Source: JASLMY01 sp965226475
GTDB taxonomy: Bacteria; Pseudomonadota; Alphaproteobacteria; GCA-2731375
DNA length: 64,000 bases
Assembly: GCA_965226475.1 (NCBI GenBank)
Contig: CBDDDJ010000001.1
Location: forward strand, 85,305-149,304
Reading direction: 5' to 3'
Under the pieces are notes generated by a model. The model was not told the origin of the DNA. It did no database searches and saw only the letters and a list, made by a program, of their open reading frames with translations. Of this stretch, positions 9,292 through 17,132 are shown piece after piece. A program made the translations under genes and the position numbers. The number at the start of each line of letters is the position of its first letter. Positions within the stretch are counted from its first letter, which is position 1.

Positions 9292-11302
9292 GGGCTTCGA
9301 TGCGGACTTCGACGCCGTGCAGCGCGGTGCTGTTGCCCATGTCGCTGCGCAGACCGGGGTTGAGGGCGTTGAGGTTCAATCCCTCCGCCGCGTTGCTCGG
9401 CCAGCGGCCCTTGGGTGCGAGCGCGACGCCCTTGGGCGTCAGGGCGTCGACGGCGACCGCCATGGTGATCGCCGCCGTCTCGTTCCACACCCGGGCGCTG
9501 TCGCCGGGGCGCAAGCCCAAGGCGTCCGCATCGGCGGGATGCAGCGTGATCCGGGCGGGGTCGGTCCGCGCGCGGATGCGGTCCTCGTTGTCGTACGAGG
9601 AGTTCATGTGCCACTCGCTCGCCGGAGTCAGCAGGCGCAGCAGGTCGCCGGCCGGGCGGGGCAGCGGATCGGGAAGCGCGGTCCGGGGATGGCCATCGGC
9701 CTCGGCCCCATCGCTCGCCAGCTCGATTTTGCCCGACGGCGTCGGGAAGGCGAGGTCGGACCAGAGGATCACCGGCTCGGCTTCCGGATAGATCGTGCCG
9801 CGCCGTTTCAATTCGTCGAAGTCGAGATCGAAGGGCGCCAGCATGTGATCCAGGATCGCGGAATCGTCCTCGAACAATGCTGGCTCCTCCAGCCCCATCG
9901 CCTTGGCGAGGCGGCGGAAGATCTCCTGGTTCGGCAGCGCGTCGCCCGGCGGCTCGACCGCCTTCGTCTGCGGCCCGATCGAGAGATGGAAGTAAGAGCC
10001 GACGAGGTCGTCGAACTCCAGGAAGCTCGCCGCCGGTAGCACGATGTCGGCAAAGCCCGCGCTGTCGGTCATGAAGAGGTCGGCGACGACGGTGAAAAGG
10101 TCTTCCGAGGCGAGCGCCGCCTGCAGCCGCTTCTGGTCGGGATTGGAGGCGGCGATGTTGATGTTCCAAAGGACGAGCGCCTTGTCGCGCGGGCTCGTGG
10201 CCAGATGGGCCCGGAGGTCCATGTGGCTCAACGGCACGGCCTCGTCCGCCCTGAGATCGGCGCGGCCGAGGTAGCCCATGTCCATGCCGCGCGTCGTGCC
10301 CTTGCCGTTGAGGAAGCAGAGCCCGGTACCCGGCTTGCCGATGTTGCCGGTGAGGGCCGGCAACATGGCGGCGGCGCGGTAGGCGTTGCCGCCCGTCGGC
10401 GCGCGGCAGAGAGCCTGGCCGAGCCACAGCATCGCCGGCCCGGCGCCATAGGCGGTGGCCGCTCGCTCGATGTCCTCGACCGGCACCCCCGTCGCCTCGG
10501 CCGCGCGATCCGGCGGCCAAGCCTCGATTTCCGGCGCCAGTTCCTCGAAGCCATGCGTGTGTTCGGCGATGAAGGCCTCGTCGAAGCGGCCGGCGGCCTG
10601 GAGCACATGCAGCGTGGCGAAAGCGAGCGCCGAGTCCGTGCCGGGGAAGGGACGGAGGTGGATGTCCGCCCGCTTCGCCGTCGGCGTCAGAATTGGATCG
10701 ATGACGATCAGCGTGCCGGGAAACTCGGCCAGCCAATGCTTGTCGACATGCGGCCCGCTCGCCGAGGGGTTTGCGCCCCAGACGATCAGGCACGAGGAGT
10801 CCCGGGCCGTGCGCGGATCGAAGCCCGTGGCGCTTTCGCCGAGGACATAGCCGAGAGCGACATGGCCCGAGAGATTGCAGATCGAGTCCGGTTCGACTTC
10901 GCGGGCGCCGATCGAGTTGAAAAAGCGCATCGGGAACTGGTTGGCGATGACGGAGCAAGTGCCGGTGTAATGCGCGGTCAGAATGTCGTGACGCCGATCC
11001 GCCGCGATCAAATGGCCCAGCCGCTCGGCGATCTCGGCCAATGCATCGTCCCATGAGATCGCCTCGAAAGCGCCCGTGCCCTTCGGCCCGGTACGTCTGA
11101 GGGGCGAGGTCAATCGCGCCGCGGGATCGCGCCAGACGCCGTTGTAGGCCAGCGTGCATTTGCCGCATAGCGAGCCGCGATTTCCCGGATGGTCGAGATC
11201 GCCGGTGACCCGGTCGATCTCGCCATCCTTCATGACGACACGGATGCCGCAGCTGTCGTAGCAGTCGCGCGGACAGGTGGTGCGGATGAAGCTCTCGGTC
11301 AT
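9281..11302 (-). CDS. Molybdopterin-dependent oxidoreductase (DMSO reductase superfamily)
   Basis: This 673-residue protein has an N-terminal [4Fe-4S] motif, CPRDCYDSCGI with the fourth cysteine in CGKC. Mo-bis-MGD binding regions such as VWGANPSASGPH and the C-terminal molydopterin dinucleotide domain (WNETAAITMAV) follow. It resembles the formate-dehydrogenase-like/BisC branch. The segment around the usual Mo ligand reads DSICNLSGHVA, so the ligand would be Cys or Ser and not selenocysteine; no in-frame TGA is present. No twin-arginine signal is seen, so it is probably cytoplasmic. It is the second molybdoenzyme in this operon; its reaction is unknown. Confidence 0.9.
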   Translation of the reverse strand: MTESFIRTTCPRDCYDSCGIRVVMKDGEIDRVTGDLDHPGNRGSLCGKCTLAYNGVWRDPAARLTSPLRRTGPKGTGAFEAISWDDALAEIAERLGHLIAADRRHDILTAHYTGTCSVIANQFPMRFFNSIGAREVEPDSICNLSGHVALGYVLGESATGFDPRTARDSSCLIVWGANPSASGPHVDKHWLAEFPGTLIVIDPILTPTAKRADIHLRPFPGTDSALAFATLHVLQAAGRFDEAFIAEHTHGFEELAPEIEAWPPDRAAEATGVPVEDIERAATAYGAGPAMLWLGQALCRAPTGGNAYRAAAMLPALTGNIGKPGTGLCFLNGKGTTRGMDMGYLGRADLRADEAVPLSHMDLRAHLATSPRDKALVLWNINIAASNPDQKRLQAALASEDLFTVVADLFMTDSAGFADIVLPAASFLEFDDLVGSYFHLSIGPQTKAVEPPGDALPNQEIFRRLAKAMGLEEPALFEDDSAILDHMLAPFDLDFDELKRRGTIYPEAEPVILWSDLAFPTPSGKIELASDGAEADGHPRTALPDPLPRPAGDLLRLLTPASEWHMNSSYDNEDRIRARTDPARITLHPADADALGLRPGDSARVWNETAAITMAVAVDALTPKGVALAPKGRWPSNAAEGLNLNALNPGLRSDMGNSTALHGVEVRIEAHAR

Positions 11303-11310
11303 GGTGCCCC

Positions 11311-12108
11311 TCAGATGTTCTCGACCAGTTCGCGCAAGCCCTCGCCGAGGCGGGCAAACGCCGAATGCAGGATGAAGCGGTCCCAGCCGATGCAGAAATG
11401 GCGGACGCCGATATCGATAAAGCGCTTGGCCTGCTCGGGCTCGGCGATCTCGATTCTGGGCGCGACGCCGTACTCTATCGACTTGGCGATCACCAGTTCC
11501 TCGAACGGGCGGATCTCATCGCTGAACATCATGCCCGGCACGCCCTTGGAGACGCCGAAGTCCGCCGGGCCCCATTGCGTCATGTCGACGCCCAGGTCCC
11601 GCGCCCGGCCCAGGACCGTGTCGATCTCGTCCACCGCCACCGCCTTCTCGATCATGATCGCCAGCACGATGCCTTCGAGATTGGCGAGATAGCTCTCGGG
11701 TTCGTAACCCGAGAGTGCCGGGCGGCGGAGCTTCACGCCCATCATGCCGCCGACCTCCGGCGTATCGATGCGGATCGCCTTGTGGCAGGCCGCCACGTCG
11801 TCGGCCGTGCGGACGTCGGTGAACAGCACCGAGTGGAAGCCGGCGCCGATCGCCGCCTGGGCCCAGAAGCCTTGCCCCTCTTGGTCGAGCTTGATCATCA
11901 GCGGCAGGTCGGCGCATTGCCCGGCCCGGGCCAGATGGTAGAGCCCGTTCATGTCGAAGCTGGCGTATTCGGCCGAGAACTCGACGTAATCGAAGAGACC
12001 CAAATTACCGACCAGCTCGGTCAGGTCCGGGTCCGGCGACATCAGATGCGTGCCGATGGTCGGCTTGCCGGCATCCAGCGCTTGGCGAAACGTATTGGCG
12101 CCCATCAT
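11311..12108 (-). CDS. HpcH/HpaI aldolase family protein
   Basis: This 265-residue protein is a class II, metal-dependent 2-keto-3-deoxy-acid or 4-hydroxy-2-oxo-acid aldolase of the HpaI type. N-terminal GTHLMSPDPDLTELVG and internal VLFTDVRTADDV correspond to family strands. The expected metal-binding acid lies in MIEKAVAVDEI and the phosphate/substrate loop region is WGPADFGVSKG. The start at 12108 (ATGATG) overlaps the upstream SDR stop. In the operon it would cleave a chain produced after ring opening into pyruvate plus an aldehyde (inference). Confidence 0.85.
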   Translation of the reverse strand: MMGANTFRQALDAGKPTIGTHLMSPDPDLTELVGNLGLFDYVEFSAEYASFDMNGLYHLARAGQCADLPLMIKLDQEGQGFWAQAAIGAGFHSVLFTDVRTADDVAACHKAIRIDTPEVGGMMGVKLRRPALSGYEPESYLANLEGIVLAIMIEKAVAVDEIDTVLGRARDLGVDMTQWGPADFGVSKGVPGMMFSDEIRPFEELVIAKSIEYGVAPRIEIAEPEQAKRFIDIGVRHFCIGWDRFILHSAFARLGEGLRELVENI

Positions 12109-12821
12109 CGGACCGACCTCCCGCCGTCGACCGGCACGGCCAGGCCGGTCATGAAGGAGGCGTCGTCCGAGGCCAGGAAGGCGATCAGCGCCGCGACTTC
12201 GTCCGGCCTCGCCAGGCGGCCGATCGGGTGCTTGGCCACCACCGCTTGGCGCATCGCCTCGGCGTCGTTGACGCTGCCGAACATGGCCTGGATCATCTCG
12301 GTATCGATCGAACCCGGGCAGACGCAATTGACCCGGATGCCGTCGGCGGTGTGATCGAGCGCCATCGCCATGGTCAGGCCCATGACCCCGCCCTTGGAGG
12401 CGGAATAGGCCGCCGTCCGGTTGTTGCCGCGGATCGAATTGATCGAGGCGAGGTTGACGATCGCCCCACCGCCGCGTGCCCGCAGTATCGGCACCGCCAT
12501 CCGGCCGCCGCGATAGACCGAGCCGAGATTGACGTCGAGCACCCGGTACCAGGAGTCCTCCGAGGCCTCTTCGACGGTGCCGAACTCGATGATGCCGGCG
12601 TTATTGATCAGGACGTCCAGGCCGCCGTGCGCCGCCTCGACATGGGTCCGCGTGCGCTCCCAGTCCTCGTTCTTGGTGACGTCGAGGACAATTCCGTCAT
12701 GCTCGCCGACGGCGGCCAGCTGTTCCTCGTTCAACACCGCCGCGAGCCTGGCCGCCGTCGCGTTGCCGATTCCAGTGCCCGCGCCGGTCACCAGCGCCAC
12801 CTTGCCCTCGAACCTGTTCAT
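12105..12821 (-). CDS. SDR family oxidoreductase with a shortened cofactor-binding segment
   Basis: This classical short-chain dehydrogenase has the TGAGTGIG nucleotide motif, NNAG and the catalytic YSASK, with a C-terminus ending VPVDGG. ATG 12821 follows GGGGA at a good distance and is preferred over 12848. The protein is 238 residues. The second strand of the Rossmann fold is largely absent: the sequence passes from ARLAA directly to VLNEEQLAAV, where relatives have about eight more residues ending in the acidic residue that reads the adenine ribose. Cofactor binding may be impaired, and the deletion is in frame. Confidence 0.88.
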   Translation of the reverse strand: MNRFEGKVALVTGAGTGIGNATAARLAAVLNEEQLAAVGEHDGIVLDVTKNEDWERTRTHVEAAHGGLDVLINNAGIIEFGTVEEASEDSWYRVLDVNLGSVYRGGRMAVPILRARGGGAIVNLASINSIRGNNRTAAYSASKGGVMGLTMAMALDHTADGIRVNCVCPGSIDTEMIQAMFGSVNDAEAMRQAVVAKHPIGRLARPDEVAALIAFLASDDASFMTGLAVPVDGGRSVR

Positions 12822-12860
12822 TATTTCCCCACTCCCTTTCGTCCCCACTTGGCCGCATTC

Positions 12861-13601
12861 TCACGCCGCCGTCCAGCCGCCGTCCAGCAGCAAGGTCGTG
12901 CCGGTGGCGAAGCTCGCCTCGTCCGAGAGCAGCCAGCAGACGCCGTTGGCGATCTCCTCGGGCCGGCCGAAGCGCTGCATGGCATGGCGTGTGCGCGAGC
13001 GTTCGCGCGCGGCGTCGGGATCGTCCTGGCGCGAGAGGGAGCGGTTGAACATCGCCGTCTCGGTGGCGCCCGGCGCCACGGCATTGACGCGGATCCCGTC
13101 CGCCGCCAGTTCGAAGGCCGCCGTCTTGGTCAGGCTGACGATCGCGCCCTTGGAGGCGATATAGGCGGCGTTGAGCGTGCCGCCGCCGAACGCGAGCTGC
13201 GAGGCGATCGTGACGACGGATCCGCCGCCCGCCCGCCGCATCGCCGGCACGGCGGCCACCATCCAGCGCCAGGTGGCTTTCACGTTGATGGCGAAAATCC
13301 GGTCCCAGACTTCGGGCTCGATGTCGGTCAGCGCCACGCCGCTCTCCGAGATGCCGGCGATGGTCGCCAGGCCGTTGAGCCCGTCCGCGGCCGCGATCGC
13401 CTCGGCGATGAAGGCCTCGTCGGCGACGTCGCCCGCGAACGTCGTGAGGCGCGGATCGGCGTCGAGCGCCGCCAAGCCGTCCGCGTCCCGGTCCACGCCG
13501 GTGACCCGCGCGCCTTCGCCGAGCGCTTTTCGCACCGTCTCCCGGCCGATGCCGGAGGCGGCGCCGGTGACGACGACGACCTTGTTTTCCAGTGACGCCA
13601 T
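12861..13601 (-). CDS. SDR family oxidoreductase
   Basis: This is a 246-residue short-chain dehydrogenase/reductase. It has TGAASGIG near residue 12 and VTGVDRD at the second strand; that aspartate suggests NAD(H). The expected NNAG reads TIAGIS, and the catalytic tyrosine-lysine is in AAYIASKGA. The start at 13601 is supported by GGGAGGG about 8 bases upstream. It is the first gene of the long minus-strand catabolic run and diverges from dctP. The missing NNAG asparagine may alter structure but occurs in some SDRs. Confidence 0.9.
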   Translation of the reverse strand: MASLENKVVVVTGAASGIGRETVRKALGEGARVTGVDRDADGLAALDADPRLTTFAGDVADEAFIAEAIAAADGLNGLATIAGISESGVALTDIEPEVWDRIFAINVKATWRWMVAAVPAMRRAGGGSVVTIASQLAFGGGTLNAAYIASKGAIVSLTKTAAFELAADGIRVNAVAPGATETAMFNRSLSRQDDPDAARERSRTRHAMQRFGRPEEIANGVCWLLSDEASFATGTTLLLDGGWTAA

Positions 13602-13653
13602 GACTGTTCCCTCCCCGTTGAATGCGACAGGGCGGCACGATGGGTCGCGAAAC

Positions 13654-13682
13654 CGCTTCTCGCAAGTGATTTGCGCTATACT
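13654..13682 (+). promoter_or_regulatory. Putative promoter for dctPQM
   Basis: A perfect-looking -10 hexamer TATACT lies at 13677-13682, 43 bases before the dctP ATG, in a divergent intergenic region. The -35 region (around CGCTTCTC at 13654-13661) matches the consensus poorly, which suggests an activator-dependent promoter. No clear operator palindrome was seen. Confidence 0.4.
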
Positions 13683-13725
13683 TCCCGTGGTCCCGAGGAA
13701 CCGGGGCGTGATCAGGGAGAGGGAT

Positions 13726-14796
13726 ATGTCTTTGAAACTTGCGCGAAGCGTCGTGGCCGCGGGCCTCGGCGCGGGGGTTCTGCTGGCGGCGGGCGCGGCG
13801 GGCGCCGAGATCAACAAGGCGAGCCTCAAGGTGGTCGGTACCTGGCCGAACATTACCAACTACTATGGCTACGAGAAGCCCTTCTATCTGGAGCAGCTGC
13901 CCAAGGCGACGGGTGGGAAGATCAAGGCGCAGCTCAATCCGCTGACCGAGCTCGGCCTCAAGGGCTGGGAAGTGATGCGGCTGCTGAAGCTCGGCGTCTT
14001 CGACGTGGCGCACGGCGTCTATGGTTACGTCTCGTCCGAGGATCCAGCGCTGGAGGGCGTCGACCTCTCGAGCGCGGCCAAGGATTTCCGCGAGGCGAAG
14101 AAGATCGTTGCCGCCTACGAGCCGGTGATCCGGGAGCGCTTCAACGAGACCTTCGGCGCCAAGTATCTCTACACCTTCCGCTGGCCGAGCCAGATGATCT
14201 GGTGCAACCAGCCGATCAACAAGCTCTCGGACCTCAAGGGTAAGAAGATCCGCGTATATTCCACGACCTTGGGTGATTTCGTCTCGGGTGTCGGCGGCAC
14301 CTCCGTCACTATCACCTTCGCCGAAGTCGTGCCGGCGCTGCAGAAGGGCGTCGCGGATTGCGGCATCACCGGCACCATGCCGGCCTTCCAGGCCAAGTGG
14401 CACGAGGTCATCACGCATGCCATGCTGATGCCTGTCGGCGCCGGTCTCGGCTTCGCGGCGATGAGCAACAAGCGTTGGAATGCCTTGAACGGCGAGACCC
14501 AGGGCCTGATACAGTCGCTGTACAATAAGCTCTCGGACGAGCAATGGGCCAACGCGGAAGCCGAGGACAAGGAGGCCTTCGCCTGTCTCTCGGGCGACAG
14601 CAGCTACGGCAAGTGCACCAAGGGAACGCCCGGCACGGTCAAGCTGGTGAAGCCGGGCCCGGACGACTTCAAGGTGCGCGCGCGCGTGCTGAAGGACTTC
14701 GTCCTCAAGGCCTGGGCCAAGCGGTGCAGCGACAAGTGCGTCGCCGACTGGAACGCAACGGCGGCCAAAGTGATCGGCGTCAAGGCCGAGCGTTAG
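13726..14796 (+). CDS. TRAP transporter substrate-binding protein (DctP family)
   Basis: This 356-residue periplasmic solute-binding protein has an N-terminal signal peptide (LARSVVAAGLGAGVLLAAG, cleavage near residue 27, AGA-E). The usual DctP mid-domain DLKGKKIRVYST follows at about residue 170. It captures an organic acid and delivers it to the DctQ/DctM permease encoded downstream. ATG 13726 follows GGGAGAGGG. The C-terminus ends with a Cys pair (KRCSDKC) and a short motif that recurs in the relic at 14972-15109. Its position, divergent from the catabolic operon, suggests it imports that pathway's substrate (inference). Confidence 0.93.
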   Translation: MSLKLARSVVAAGLGAGVLLAAGAAGAEINKASLKVVGTWPNITNYYGYEKPFYLEQLPKATGGKIKAQLNPLTELGLKGWEVMRLLKLGVFDVAHGVYGYVSSEDPALEGVDLSSAAKDFREAKKIVAAYEPVIRERFNETFGAKYLYTFRWPSQMIWCNQPINKLSDLKGKKIRVYSTTLGDFVSGVGGTSVTITFAEVVPALQKGVADCGITGTMPAFQAKWHEVITHAMLMPVGAGLGFAAMSNKRWNALNGETQGLIQSLYNKLSDEQWANAEAEDKEAFACLSGDSSYGKCTKGTPGTVKLVKPGPDDFKVRARVLKDFVLKAWAKRCSDKCVADWNATAAKVIGVKAER

Positions 14797-14971
14797 ACCG
14801 GGATCGATCGGGGCCGCCCGCGCGGCGGTCCCGACATCCTTCCAGTATCAAGATGCGACGGGGTTGGTTTCCAGCCCCCGTTTGACTATTCGCGCCTCCT
14901 GGAGCTTAAATGCCGCGATTTTCGACTCGCGGACCGCCGGGTCCCCGGGGATGGAAACCAGGGAGACGTCA

Positions 14972-15109
14972 ATGACGGGGAAATCGCTCCTGTCGCGCAC
15001 CACGGCCGTCTTCGTGCCGAAGGCCCGGGCCGAGCGTTGCGGCGGCCAGTGTGCTTCCGACTTGAACGCCACGGCGGCCAATGTCGTCGGCGTGAAGGCC
15101 GTCGAGTAA
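14972..15109 (+). pseudogene. Relic of a second dctP 3' end (45-codon ORF)
   Basis: A 45-codon frame begins at ATG 14972 after GGGAGA. Its last 30 codons, ending ATAANVVGVKAVE, align without gaps to the last 30 codons of dctP, which end ATAAKVIGVKAER. Both have a C-x3-C pair followed by N-A-T-A-A. Nucleotide similarity is also clear. Nothing of the rest of a DctP protein is present in the 175 bases upstream. The best reading is a decayed tandem dctP duplicate. Translation as a small peptide is possible given the ribosome-binding site. Confidence 0.75.
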
Positions 15110-15189
15110 TCGCACGTCGGTGTTGATCGAACGGCGGGCGCTGCCCTGACAAGGGGTGGCGCCCGCAAGTTCAATGGAGTGGAGTGATC

Positions 15190-15807
15190 ATGCTGGATCG
15201 TCTTATCGACAGGGCGACGGGAGCATCGCGGGCCCTCGTGTGGGTGGGCGGATCATTGCTGCTCTTCGCCGCCTGCATGACGACCGTCGACGTCGTGCTG
15301 AGGAAGCTGATCAGTTTCTCCTTTGCCGGCGCCGACGAGATCGCCGGCTATCTCTTCGCCGTGTCGACCGCCTACGCCTACGCCTATACGGTGCTGCAGC
15401 GCGGCAATGTCCGGATCGACGCGCTCTATCTCGTCTTCCCGAGGATCATCCGATTGTTCCTTGATGTGGTCGGTTTCCTGCTGCTTTCGGGCTTGATGAT
15501 CTTCATGACCGAGCGGGCCTTCGACGTCTGGACCAATAGTCTCGAAAACGACTCGGTCTCGATTACGCCGCTGGTGACGCCGTTGGCGTTGCCGCAGGGC
15601 TTCTGGTTCGTCGGCTTGGTCTTCGCCATGGCGATCATCGCCCTGATTTTCGTCCGCCTGGTGATCGCGATCTTTCAGGGCGATACCGCGCGGATCACCC
15701 AGCTGGTCGGCGCCCGCAGCCTGGAGGAAGAGGTCGCGGAGGAAAAGGCGCGCGCCGAGGCAGAATTGGAGCGCGAACATCAGTTAATCGACAGGGGGGG
15801 CGACTGA
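15190..15807 (+). CDS. TRAP transporter small permease (DctQ family)
   Basis: This 205-residue inner-membrane protein has four hydrophobic segments (about residues 14-32, 48-66, 88-108 and 132-155). It also has the family's conserved ADEIAGYLF after the first segment and a charged C-terminal tail (EEEVAEEKARAEAELEREH). ATG 15190 is preferred to GTG 15184 because GGAG lies at 15181. It is encoded between DctP and DctM with a 1-bp gap to DctM, as usual for tripartite TRAP systems. Confidence 0.92.
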   Translation: MLDRLIDRATGASRALVWVGGSLLLFAACMTTVDVVLRKLISFSFAGADEIAGYLFAVSTAYAYAYTVLQRGNVRIDALYLVFPRIIRLFLDVVGFLLLSGLMIFMTERAFDVWTNSLENDSVSITPLVTPLALPQGFWFVGLVFAMAIIALIFVRLVIAIFQGDTARITQLVGARSLEEEVAEEKARAEAELEREHQLIDRGGD

Positions 15808-15808
15808 C

Positions 15809-17125
15809 GTGGGTCCGTTCACCGGCACGGCGCTGCTCGCCTTCACGGGCACCGTCCTTCTCGTCCTCCTGGCCGCGAGCGTTCCCGTCGCCGCGACACT
15901 CGCCTGGTTGGGCCTCATCCTGCAATGGGCGCAGATGGGGTCGGCCGCGAATTTGCATCTGGCCTTCGGCGAAATCGTCTGGCAGAACGCGGTCGAATAC
16001 GTCCTCGTCGCTATTCCGCTCTTCATCATGCTGGGCGAGGTGCTGCTGCGCGCCGGCATCGCCGAGCGGATGTACGGCGCGATGGTGCAGTGGCTTTCCT
16101 GGCTGCCCGGCGGCACAATGCATTCCAACATCGGCTCCTGCGCCATCTTCGCCGCCTCCTCCGGCTCCTCCGTGGCGACCGCGGCGACGGTCGGCACCGT
16201 CGCCTATCCCGAGATCGAGCGGCGTGGCTACAACGAACCGCTGTTCCTTGGCACGCTCGCCGCGGGCGGCACGCTCGGCATCTTGATCCCGCCCTCGATC
16301 AATCTCATCATCTACGGCTTGCTGACCGATACCTCGGTACCGCGCCTGTACCTGGCGGGCTTCATCCCGGGTTTCGTCTTGGCCAGCCTCTTCATGGTGA
16401 CGGTGGTCATCTTCGTCCTCTGGCGGCCGTCGTGGGGCGGCTCCCCGGTCGAGACCAGCTGGGACGGTCGTTGGCGTTCGCTACCCCATCTGCTGCCGCC
16501 TCTCGGCATCTTCGTCGTCGTCGTCGGCTCGATCTACGCCGGCTGGGCGACGCCGACGGAGGCGGCCTCGGTCGGCGTCGTTGCCTCGATCATTCTGGCC
16601 GCCTGCTTCCGTTCGCTCAACCTCACGATGATGCGCCAGGTGTTCGAGGGCACGCTCCGGACCACGGCGATGATCATGCTGATCATCTTCGCCGCGCTGT
16701 TCCTGAATTTTATCCTCGGCATGGTCGGCATGACGGCGCAACTCGTCGGTTTCATCGAGAACCTCGGCATGACCCCGATGGAGACGCTGTGGGTCTTCAT
16801 CCTGTTCTATATCGTGGTCGGCTGCTTCATGGAGACGCTTTCCATGCTGATCACGACGACGCCGCTGATCGTGCCGATCCTGGTCGCCATGGGCTTCGAC
16901 CCGGTCTGGCTCGGCATCCTGGTGACCTTGCTGCTGGAGACCGCGCTGATCACCCCGCCGGTGGGCGTCAACCTCTACATCGTGCACGGCATCCGCACGA
17001 GCGGCTCGATGAACGACGTCATCGTCGGTGCCGCGCCCTTCGTCGTCACCTTGTTCGTCATGATCACGATCCTGGTCTATTTCCCCAACCTGGCCCTCTT
17101 CCTGCCGACCCTGATCATGGGTTGA
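15809..17125 (+). CDS. TRAP transporter large permease (DctM family)
   Basis: This 438-residue polytopic protein has about 12 membrane segments and forms the ion-coupled transport channel. Family signatures include AIPLFIMLGEVLLRAG, SSGSSVATAATVG and GGTLGILIPPSINLIIYG. GTG start at 15809, 1 bp after the dctQ stop, with GGGGGG upstream. With dctP and dctQ it makes a complete uptake system. It faces the convergent AtuA-like gene; the 7-bp gap between the two stops leaves no room for a terminator. Confidence 0.94.
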   Translation: MGPFTGTALLAFTGTVLLVLLAASVPVAATLAWLGLILQWAQMGSAANLHLAFGEIVWQNAVEYVLVAIPLFIMLGEVLLRAGIAERMYGAMVQWLSWLPGGTMHSNIGSCAIFAASSGSSVATAATVGTVAYPEIERRGYNEPLFLGTLAAGGTLGILIPPSINLIIYGLLTDTSVPRLYLAGFIPGFVLASLFMVTVVIFVLWRPSWGGSPVETSWDGRWRSLPHLLPPLGIFVVVVGSIYAGWATPTEAASVGVVASIILAACFRSLNLTMMRQVFEGTLRTTAMIMLIIFAALFLNFILGMVGMTAQLVGFIENLGMTPMETLWVFILFYIVVGCFMETLSMLITTTPLIVPILVAMGFDPVWLGILVTLLLETALITPPVGVNLYIVHGIRTSGSMNDVIVGAAPFVVTLFVMITILVYFPNLALFLPTLIMG

Positions 17126-17132
17126 TCGAAGC

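Noticed and set aside
9281..11302. Possible second selenoprotein in the molybdopterin oxidoreductase, as in formate dehydrogenases
   Set aside because: No in-frame TGA; the ligand region reads DSICNLSGHVA with sense codons throughout.
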